Below are positions 6,406 to 13,099 of a stretch of DNA of 20,468 nt, one piece after another (position 1 is the stretch's first letter; the number at the start of each line of letters is the position of its first letter). The notes beneath the pieces were generated by a model. It saw nothing but the letters and a program-made list of their open reading frames with translations. It was not told the DNA's origin and did not search any database. Both the position numbers and the translations under genes were made by a program. This DNA is from DATDOY01 sp035293045 (GTDB lineage Bacteria > Actinomycetota > Acidimicrobiia > IMCC26256 > JACPCJ01): NCBI GenBank assembly GCA_035293045.1, contig DATDOY010000062.1:1-20468 (forward strand), written 5' to 3'.

Positions 6406-8524
6406 CGTCCTCGCGTCGCGCCCGTCGGGACTTTCGGAAATGGTTGCCCCACCAGCCGGCCAGAAACAGGCCGGCGCCGATGGTGACGGTCAGGGCCACC
6501 CCGCTGACCGCGGTGCTCCTGATCGTCATCTCGAAGCTGCCGATGGCGAGGTTGCCGTCGGGAGAGGTGACCTCGACCACCATCGGGAAGCTGCCGGAGG
6601 TGCGGGCCTCGACGGTGAACCGCTCGGTCGTGCTGCGCGGGGGCAGGACGAGGTCGTGGGTCGCTCCGCCGGGGAACAGCAGCTTGTCGCTCGTCAACGA
6701 CAGGCGCACCCGCAGCGGTCGGCCGGAGTCGTTGACGAGGGTGAGGGGGATCGCGCCGCGCTGGGCCGTGAGGGTCACCGACGGCGCGTCGGGAAGCCGG
6801 ACCGAGCCGATGACGCTGCCGATGACGCCGTCGACGCCGGCGAGGTAGTCGATGGCGTCGGGGTCGGCGCCGCGGCGTTGGAAGGGCTCGGCCTGCGCGA
6901 GCAGGAGCCGCCGGGCGGCGAGGGCGGGCTCGGTGGCGGTCGGCTCGAGCATGGTGGCGAGCGAGGCGATCCGGGCGCGTGCCCCCTCGATGGCTTCCCT
7001 CGACAGGGCGAGGCGGCGGGCGCCGCTCGGTTCGAGGTCGCGCTGCGCCGTGTCGTCGTCGGCGACGTCGACCCCCGAGAACAGGGAATCGAGGGTGACC
7101 GGTGACAACGCGGGATGCGACGAGAGGCCGCGCAGCGCGAGGGTCAACATCGTGGTGGGCGGCGTCCAGGTCAGGGGGGGCACCACCACGACGCCGCGTT
7201 CGCTCGACGGCGCCTCGAGCGCTACCACGGCGAGGCCGGCAAGGAACCGCTGGGCCGTCTCCGCGTCCGACGGAATCTCGTCGCCCTCGGGTGGGCCGAG
7301 GATTCCGCTGATCAACGGGTCGGGTGAGGCCGAGCGGAACGGGCGGCCCCGGGTCTCGATGTCGAACGGCCGCGCCGGCGTGAGCTGCTCGAACACCGGC
7401 TCGAGCGAGGACCGGGGGATGACCAATCGGTCGACGCCCGCCTGGCGCAAGACCGACAGCGAGCGCTCCTCGAGTCCGCCCGACACGAGGAAGGTCCGGG
7501 GATCGGGCCGGATGCCGAGGGTGGCGCGCAGGACGTCGGCGCCTTCGGCCAACTGGGCGGCGATTTCCCCGGCCAACCCGCCCCGTGCCAGCGCGGGCAG
7601 GTCGACGCGGGCGTACGTGCCGGCGAGGAACTGTCGGGTTTGGAGGGCGGCCTGGGCTTGCAGCGCCGCCAAGCTCGTTGCCGCCAGCGTCGCGGGGTCG
7701 GTCGTGGTCGATCCAGGCGCCGCGGCCGTCGCACCTGCGGCCAGCTCGGCCCAGGCGTCGAGGGCCGCGCCACGCGGCGCCAGGGTGACCGGCAGGTCGG
7801 GGAACCCCGCCAACGCGGCGACCATTTGGCCGATGCGGCCTGACGGTGCCACCGCGTTGCCGAGGCCGGCCCCGACCGAGCCGTCGGGGAGTCGCGGCGC
7901 GTCGACCGCCATCGGCCACACCCACGCGACCGACAGCGGGGTGCGTTGGGCGGCCGGATCGAGGGCGACGACGTAGGTGACGAGCCGGTCGTGCGCTTCC
8001 TCGGATCCGCTCGGGCGCAACTCGATCACGAGGGGGTACACGCCCTCCTGGGTTACGGCCAGGGAGGGCAACGGGGGCGGCGCGGGCGTGGTTGTGGTCG
8101 TGGTCCTCGGGGTCGGCTCGTCGGGCGACGGTGTCGGTGGCGGGGGTGGTTCGCCGATGAACACGCTGGCGCGATGCGTGCCGGCGGCCCCGGCGACGCC
8201 GGTGGCGAGCGTCGCGGCCGGCAGGGTGACCGAGGCAACCGTTCCGCGTAGGCCTTCGCCGTCGAGCGTGCGGTCGAAGGCGGTACGCGATTCGAGACGC
8301 GAGCGCACCGAGACGAAGAGCTCGAGAGACGCCGCGTCGCCCGTGATGGCCACGTCGAGGTCGAGCGAAGACCCGATGGCCACCCACGCCGGGGCGCCGG
8401 CGAGCGCAAGCGACGGAGGACCCCCTGCCGTTTGGGCTCGGACGGGATTCGTTCCGGACACGGGTGCAGCGAAGGTGAGCGCCGCGGCGAGCACGGCGAG
8501 CGCGGCGGCGGGCCGGCGACTCAT
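6383..8524 (-). CDS. DUF6049 family secreted, membrane-anchored protein
   Basis: 713 residues from ATG 8522-8524, chosen over an upstream in-frame ATG because AAGGA lies 7 nt before it, the signal peptide (SRRPAAALAVLAAALTFAAPVSG) then starts at once, and the ATG overlaps the previous stop as ATGA. The body is beta-rich with a proline/threonine linker (PPPPPTPSPDEPTPRTTTTTTPAPPP) near residues 150-180 and a C-terminal Ig-like part ending SFEMTIRSTAVSGVALTVTI, one membrane helix (about 673-696) and a basic tail. This topology and its place directly before murJ fit DUF6049 (Rv3909-like). The mature part is extracytoplasmic. A role alongside MurJ in envelope synthesis is inferred from synteny only. 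Confidence 0.85.
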   Translation of the reverse strand: MSRRPAAALAVLAAALTFAAPVSGTNPVRAQTAGGPPSLALAGAPAWVAIGSSLDLDVAITGDAASLELFVSVRSRLESRTAFDRTLDGEGLRGTVASVTLPAATLATGVAGAAGTHRASVFIGEPPPPPTPSPDEPTPRTTTTTTPAPPPLPSLAVTQEGVYPLVIELRPSGSEEAHDRLVTYVVALDPAAQRTPLSVAWVWPMAVDAPRLPDGSVGAGLGNAVAPSGRIGQMVAALAGFPDLPVTLAPRGAALDAWAELAAGATAAAPGSTTTDPATLAATSLAALQAQAALQTRQFLAGTYARVDLPALARGGLAGEIAAQLAEGADVLRATLGIRPDPRTFLVSGGLEERSLSVLRQAGVDRLVIPRSSLEPVFEQLTPARPFDIETRGRPFRSASPDPLISGILGPPEGDEIPSDAETAQRFLAGLAVVALEAPSSERGVVVVPPLTWTPPTTMLTLALRGLSSHPALSPVTLDSLFSGVDVADDDTAQRDLEPSGARRLALSREAIEGARARIASLATMLEPTATEPALAARRLLLAQAEPFQRRGADPDAIDYLAGVDGVIGSVIGSVRLPDAPSVTLTAQRGAIPLTLVNDSGRPLRVRLSLTSDKLLFPGGATHDLVLPPRSTTERFTVEARTSGSFPMVVEVTSPDGNLAIGSFEMTIRSTAVSGVALTVTIGAGLFLAGWWGNHFRKSRRARREDDEADRAG

Positions 8525-9258
8525 GGGAGCGTCCTTGTGAGGATGCGCAGCGGCGTGGGGAGGAGCCGGAATCCGCACCGCTGATACAGGCTGAGCGCGG
8601 CGTCATTGCCGACGTGGGTGTTGACGAGGGCGCGCCGTACCCCGCGCGCCCGCATCCACCCGAGCGAGTCGGCGACGAGCGCCCTGCCAACCCCGGTGCC
8701 GCGGGCGCCGACGTCCACGCCGAGGCGCTGGAGATACCCGCGGGTCGCGGACCGCCCGCTCACGGCGTACCCCACGGTCGGGCCGCGCGCCTCGGCGACG
8801 CGGAACCGACTCCACGGCGTGGCGTGGATCGCCTCGTCGAGGCCGGCGTCGTCGAAGGCCCAGAACGGATCGAAGCACCGGTTGTCGATTTCGAGCACCG
8901 TTGGTCGGTCGGCACGCCGGGCGCGACGCGTCTCGATCGACGATTCGGGAAGGGAGCGCAGGTCGTGCTCGAGGAGGTGCAACTCCTCGTGGAGCCGGAA
9001 CCCGGCGTCGATGAAGCCGAGCGCCTCACCGGGGGTGAGGGCGCCGGTCACGATCGAGCGGTACCCGTGGTCCTTCACCCGATCGACGATCTCGCGCACG
9101 AACTCCGCCGTGAGCGCCGGACCTTCCGGGAACGGCGTGACGTACGCGGTGCCGTCACGTCCGCGCCACGTGCCGAGGCGGGCTCGCTCGCCGTGGCGCC
9201 GCAGCACCTTGCCCCGCAGGGTGCTGCGAAGGCTCCGTCGTCCGGTTCCGGTATTCAT
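8521..9258 (-). CDS. GNAT family N-acetyltransferase
   Basis: 245 residues from ATG 9256-9258. The C-terminal half is a clear GNAT domain: RARRADRPTVLEIDNRCFDPFWAF, then LQRLGVDVGARGTGVGRALVADSL with the acetyl-CoA pyrophosphate-binding R-G-x-G-x-G/A loop, and VNTHVGNDAALSLYQRCGFR, the family's C-terminal NxxAxxLYxxxGF signature. The N-terminal half (FVREIVDRVKDHGYRSIVTGALTPGEALGFIDAGFRLHEELHLLEHDL) looks like a degenerate second GNAT fold, as in tandem GNAT proteins. The acceptor substrate cannot be told. Its stop overlaps the start of the DUF6049 gene, so it heads the acetyltransferase-DUF6049-murJ operon. It is divergent from a deacetylase-family gene. Confidence 0.9.
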   Translation of the reverse strand: MNTGTGRRSLRSTLRGKVLRRHGERARLGTWRGRDGTAYVTPFPEGPALTAEFVREIVDRVKDHGYRSIVTGALTPGEALGFIDAGFRLHEELHLLEHDLRSLPESSIETRRARRADRPTVLEIDNRCFDPFWAFDDAGLDEAIHATPWSRFRVAEARGPTVGYAVSGRSATRGYLQRLGVDVGARGTGVGRALVADSLGWMRARGVRRALVNTHVGNDAALSLYQRCGFRLLPTPLRILTRTLP

Positions 9259-9331
9259 CGCTTCCGACACTGCCGCGCAGCGTAGGCGTGGCCCCCTCTG
9301 GGGGTCTCGACGGTGGCGGTAGCCTCGAACC
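9259..9331. promoter_or_regulatory. Divergent promoter region
   Basis: 73 bp between oppositely directed genes. Rightward, TAGCCT (9320-9325) lies 6 nt before GTG 9332, the spacing of a -10 box serving a leaderless transcript. Leftward, TACGCT (minus strand, 9279-9284) is a possible -10 about 20 nt before ATG 9258. A perfect CCCCC-TCT-GGGGG inverted repeat (9292-9304) sits between them and could be an operator. No good -35 boxes were seen. Confidence 0.5.
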
Positions 9332-10339
9332 GTGCTGCTGTACGGCGCGGATCCCGCGTTCCTCGAGCACGACACCGGGCGTGGACACCCGGAGCGACCC
9401 ACCCGGCTTGGGGCCGCTCGGGCCGGCGTCGCCGCCGCTGGTCTCGAGGAAGCGGTCGTGGCCGTCGAGGCTCGCGACGCCACGCGGGCAGAACTCGAGC
9501 GCGTTCACACCCCCCGCTACCTCGACGCCCTCGACGCCTTCATCGAAGGTGGGGGCGGCCGCCTCGATCCCGACACGGTGGCCTCGGCCGGGTCGCTGCA
9601 TGCGGCCCGACTCGCGGCCGGCCTCGGCCTCGCGGCCGTCGAGCGTCTGCGAGCCGACCCCGCCTGCGGCCCGGCGTTTCTCGCCGTGCGACCACCCGGT
9701 CACCACGCGGTGGCCGACCGCGCCATGGGGTTCTGCCTCTACAACAACGCCGCGGTGGTGGCCGCGTCGTTGGCCGCCGCCGGTGAGCGCGTCGCCGTGA
9801 TCGACTGGGACGCCCACCACGGGAACGGGACCCAGGACATCTTCTACGAGGACGGCCGCGTCCTCTACATATCGCTGCACCAGTCCCCGCTCTATCCGGG
9901 GACCGGTCGCCTCGCCGAACGGGGCACGGGCGCGGGAGCGGGAGCGACCCTGAATCTGCCGATGCCCCCTGGGTCGACGGGCGACGTCTACCTCGCGGCG
10001 TTCGACGAGGTCGTGGAGCCGGTCGTCGAGCGCTTCGCCCCGGAGTGGGTGCTCGTGTCCGCCGGCTTCGACGCCCACCGCGACGACCCGCTGACCGACC
10101 TCGGGTTGACCTCGGGAGATTTCGGTGACCTGGCGGCGCGGGTGGCTTCGCTGGCGCCGTCGCCGAACCGGATCGTGGCGTTCCTCGAAGGGGGGTACGA
10201 CCTGGAGGCGGTGACGGCGTCGGTGGCCGCCACCCTGCTCACCTGGGCCGAGGGGTCGGCGGCCCATCCGGAGCCCCCTTCGAGCGGCGGCCCCGGCCGG
10301 TCGGTGGTGGACGCAGCGCGCGAACTGACCGCGATCTGA
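9332..10339 (+). CDS. Histone deacetylase / acetoin-utilisation (AcuC-like) family hydrolase
   Basis: 335 residues with the full arginase-deacetylase active site: RPPGHHA with the catalytic His pair at 124-125, DWDAHHGNGTQDIFY with zinc ligands Asp160 and His162, SAGFDAHRDDPL with zinc ligand Asp247, and EGGYDLEA with the transition-state tyrosine at 289. Bacterial members remove acetyl groups from protein lysines, polyamines or small molecules; the substrate is not readable here. It is cytoplasmic. The GTG at 9332 gives the family N-terminus (HPERPTRL follows at about 19-26). No ribosome site precedes it, but a -10-like TAGCCT does, suggesting a leaderless message. The residues after about 310 form a short low-complexity tail. 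Confidence 0.93.
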   Translation: MLLYGADPAFLEHDTGRGHPERPTRLGAARAGVAAAGLEEAVVAVEARDATRAELERVHTPRYLDALDAFIEGGGGRLDPDTVASAGSLHAARLAAGLGLAAVERLRADPACGPAFLAVRPPGHHAVADRAMGFCLYNNAAVVAASLAAAGERVAVIDWDAHHGNGTQDIFYEDGRVLYISLHQSPLYPGTGRLAERGTGAGAGATLNLPMPPGSTGDVYLAAFDEVVEPVVERFAPEWVLVSAGFDAHRDDPLTDLGLTSGDFGDLAARVASLAPSPNRIVAFLEGGYDLEAVTASVAATLLTWAEGSAAHPEPPSSGGPGRSVVDAARELTAI

Positions 10340-10448
10340 CCCATGTCGGCCCCCTGGTCGCCACGCTCAGCGGGGTTCCCCGCGTCGGGATCAAGGCGAG
10401 CCCCGTGCCGGTCGATACCCATGCGAACGATCCGTAGGGGGTTTCCTT

Positions 10449-11537
10449 GTGGTTGACCTGAATCAGTTGCTGCGCGCCACCGTTGAACGCGGTGCCTCCG
10501 ACCTGCACGTGAAGGTCGGCGCCACGCCGTTCATCCGCATCGACGGGCGCCTGGAACCGATCGAGATCGAACCGGTCTCGGCCGAGGACACCGAGCGCAT
10601 CGCCTTTTCGATCATGCCCAAGGACCGCGCCGACGAGTTCCTGTCGACGAGCGAAGCCGACTTCGCGCACGGCGTGTCTGGCGTCGGCCGCTTCCGGGTG
10701 AATGTCTTCCGCCAGCGTGGCTCGATCGCGCTCGTGTTCCGGCGCGTGCTCGCGGGAACGCCGGACTTCGAGACGCTCGGGCTGCCACCGGTTGTGCAGC
10801 GCCTCGCCGAAGAGCCGCGCGGCCTCGTGCTCGTCACCGGCCCGACCGGCTCGGGGAAGACGACGACCCTGTCGGCGATGGTCGACCACATCAACACCAC
10901 CCAGCGCAAGCACATCGTGACCATCGAGGACCCCATCGAGGTCCTCCATTCCGACAAGATGTCGATCGTCAACCAGCGGGAGGTCGGGAGCGACACGTCC
11001 GACTTCCATGCCGCGCTGAAGCGGGTGCTGCGCCAGGACCCCGACGTGATCCTGATCGGTGAGATGCGTGACCCCGAGACCGTGTGGGCCGCCCTCTCGG
11101 CCGCGGAGACCGGGCACCTCGTGCTGTCGACCCTGCACACGATGAACGCCACCGAGACGATCAACCGCATCATCGACTTCTTCCCGCCGTTCCAACAGAA
11201 GCAGGTTCGGTTGACCGTGGCCGGCGCGCTGCGGGGGATCGTGAGCCAGCGACTCCTCGAGACCGAGGGCGGCACCGGCCGGGTGGCCGCGGTGGAGGTG
11301 CTCGTCAGCACCGGGCGGGTGTTCGACAAGATCGTCGACGCCGAGGAAACTCACGGCCTCGAAGAGGTCATCGCCGAGGGCGAGTACTACGGCATGCAGA
11401 CCTTCGACCAGTGCCTGCTCAACCTGTGCAAGCAGGGTCGGATCACGGTGCGGGACGCGCTCGCGACGTCGTCGCACCCACACGACCTGCGCCTCGGCCT
11501 CAAGCAGGCCGGCCTGCTCGACGAACGCTCCGCCTAG
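10449..11537 (+). CDS. pilT: PilT-type secretion ATPase
   Basis: 362 residues, the normal PilT length. It opens with the PilT-type N-terminal domain LLRATVERGASDLHVKVGATPF, then Walker A GPTGSGKTTT at 131-140, the Asp-box region TIEDPIEVLH at 158-167, Walker B DVILIGEMRD at 199-208 and the His-box TGHLVLSTLHT at 221-231. GMQTFDQCLLNLCKQGRIT near the C-terminus is the expected PilT helix. PilT hexamers power retraction of type IV pili. The GTG at 10449 follows an AGGGGG at about 8 nt. No pilin, PilB, PilC or PilM-Q gene lies in the window, so the rest of a pilus system, if present, is elsewhere. Confidence 0.95.
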   Translation: MVDLNQLLRATVERGASDLHVKVGATPFIRIDGRLEPIEIEPVSAEDTERIAFSIMPKDRADEFLSTSEADFAHGVSGVGRFRVNVFRQRGSIALVFRRVLAGTPDFETLGLPPVVQRLAEEPRGLVLVTGPTGSGKTTTLSAMVDHINTTQRKHIVTIEDPIEVLHSDKMSIVNQREVGSDTSDFHAALKRVLRQDPDVILIGEMRDPETVWAALSAAETGHLVLSTLHTMNATETINRIIDFFPPFQQKQVRLTVAGALRGIVSQRLLETEGGTGRVAAVEVLVSTGRVFDKIVDAEETHGLEEVIAEGEYYGMQTFDQCLLNLCKQGRITVRDALATSSHPHDLRLGLKQAGLLDERSA

Positions 11538-11610
11538 ATCGCTGCGGTCCTTGGGTGGGCCCTCGTGTGGGGCGCACAAAAGGACAGAAGCGAGGGGTGG
11601 GTGCGCGACG

Positions 11611-13053
11611 ATGGGGCCCGTGTCCGCCGCCCCCTCGCCGTCGCCGCCCGGCGTCCCTGACCGCCTCGCGCCGCTCCTTGCGCCCGAGTCGCCGGTGCAG
11701 CAACTCGCGGCGCGCCTCGCCGAGGGGGGCCACTCCGCGTATCTCGTCGGCGGGACCGTGCGCGATGCCGTGCTCGGGGTGGGGACGGTGGGAGAGCCCG
11801 ACGTCGACCTGACGACATCGGCTCGTCCCGACGACATCGAGCGAGCGGTCTCGGGATGGGCCGACGCCGTGTGGCTGCAAGGCCAGCGGTTCGGCACGGT
11901 GGGGTGCGAGAAGGGTGGCCTTCGTCTCGAGATCACCACGTTCCGCGCCGACGTCTACCACCCGGATTCTCGAAAGCCCGAGGTCACCTTCTCCGACGAC
12001 ATCGAGACCGACCTGTCGCGCCGCGACTTCACCGTCAACGCCATGGCCATCGAGCTGCCCGGGGTCTCGCTCGTCGACCCGTTCGACGGCCTCGCGGATC
12101 TCGCGTCCCGCCGGCTCCGCACGCCCCTCGAACCCGAGGTCTCCTTCCTCGACGACCCGCTCCGGATGTTGCGGGCGGCGCGGTTCATCGCCCGATTCCA
12201 CATGCAGCCGGTGCCCGAGATCACCGCTGCGGTCGTGGAGCACCGCGCACGCCTCGAGATCGTGAGCGCCGAGCGGATCCGCGACGAGCTGAGTCGACTG
12301 CTCGAGGTCGACGATCCGTCCGACGGCCTGTGGTTCCTCGTCGACACGGGCCTCATGGAGGAGTTCCTCCCGGAGATCCCCGCCCTGTCGCTGGAACAGG
12401 ACCCGATCCATCGCCACAAGGACGTCCTCGCCCACACGATCGCCGTGGTCGCCAAGACGCGCCCGGAACTCCGTGTACGCGTCGCCGCGCTGTTCCACGA
12501 CATCGGCAAGCCCAAGACGCGCGCCATCGCCCCGCAAGGCGTGACCTTCCACCACCACGAGGTCGTGGGCGCGCGCATGACGCGGGAGCGCATGCGCGCC
12601 CTCAAGTTTCCCAACGAGATGATCGACGACGTCGTCGATCTCGTCTATCTCCACCTGCGTTTCCACACCTACCGGATGGGCTGGACCGATCGCGCCGTTC
12701 GCCGCTACGTGCGCGACGCGGGGCCGCTGCTCGACGACCTCAACCACCTCGTCCGCTGCGACTGCACGACGCGCAACCAGAAGAAGGCCGAGCAGTTGTC
12801 GCGCCGCATGGACGAACTCGAAGCCCGCATCGACGAACTCCGCAAGCAAGAGGAGCTCGACGCCATCCGGCCGCCGCTCGACGGTCGTCAAGTGATGGAG
12901 CATCTTGGGGTCGGGCCGGGCCGGGTGGTGGGCGATGCGCTCGACCACCTGCTCGATGCGCGTCTCGACGACGGCCCGATGGACGAGGCCGAGGCCTATC
13001 GCCGCCTCGACGAATGGGCGCGCGAACGGGGGATCACGGGCGAGCACTCGTAG
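11611..13053 (+). CDS. cca: CCA tRNA nucleotidyltransferase with HD domain
   Basis: 480 residues. The class II nucleotidyltransferase head is complete: AYLVGGTVRDAVLG at 43-56, the metal-binding D-x-D in EPDVDLTTSA at 62-71, FRADVYHPDSRKP, and RRDFTVNAMA, followed by DPLRMLRAARFIARF. An HD phosphohydrolase domain follows with FHDIGKPKTR near 295-304 and a later FHHHEVVGARM. The enzyme adds or repairs the 3' CCA of tRNAs. The ATG at 11611 was preferred; an in-frame ATG 60 bp upstream adds a cysteine-containing stretch unlike the family. It follows pilT on the same strand after 73 bp. Its linkage to DUF6049-murJ matches the actinobacterial arrangement (pcnA, Rv3907c). Confidence 0.95.
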   Translation: MGPVSAAPSPSPPGVPDRLAPLLAPESPVQQLAARLAEGGHSAYLVGGTVRDAVLGVGTVGEPDVDLTTSARPDDIERAVSGWADAVWLQGQRFGTVGCEKGGLRLEITTFRADVYHPDSRKPEVTFSDDIETDLSRRDFTVNAMAIELPGVSLVDPFDGLADLASRRLRTPLEPEVSFLDDPLRMLRAARFIARFHMQPVPEITAAVVEHRARLEIVSAERIRDELSRLLEVDDPSDGLWFLVDTGLMEEFLPEIPALSLEQDPIHRHKDVLAHTIAVVAKTRPELRVRVAALFHDIGKPKTRAIAPQGVTFHHHEVVGARMTRERMRALKFPNEMIDDVVDLVYLHLRFHTYRMGWTDRAVRRYVRDAGPLLDDLNHLVRCDCTTRNQKKAEQLSRRMDELEARIDELRKQEELDAIRPPLDGRQVMEHLGVGPGRVVGDALDHLLDARLDDGPMDEAEAYRRLDEWARERGITGEHS

Positions 13054-13099
13054 GGCTCGTCGAGGGTTGCGCCACAGCGAGCAGCGACGCGGCGCTCGT

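Noticed and set aside
5641..6486. Plus-strand frames opposite murJ and DUF6049
   Set aside because: Glu/Gly/Arg-rich antisense readings with no motifs; the minus-strand proteins are clear family members.
10370..10383. GCGGGG-TT-CCCCGC as a terminator after the HDAC gene
   Set aside because: The 2-base loop is too small without opening the stem, and no T-run follows. Treated as GC-rich chance.
9155..11939. Long minus-strand frames opposite the HDAC and pilT genes
   Set aside because: They are His/Arg/Glu-rich complements of genes whose catalytic motifs are intact on the plus strand.
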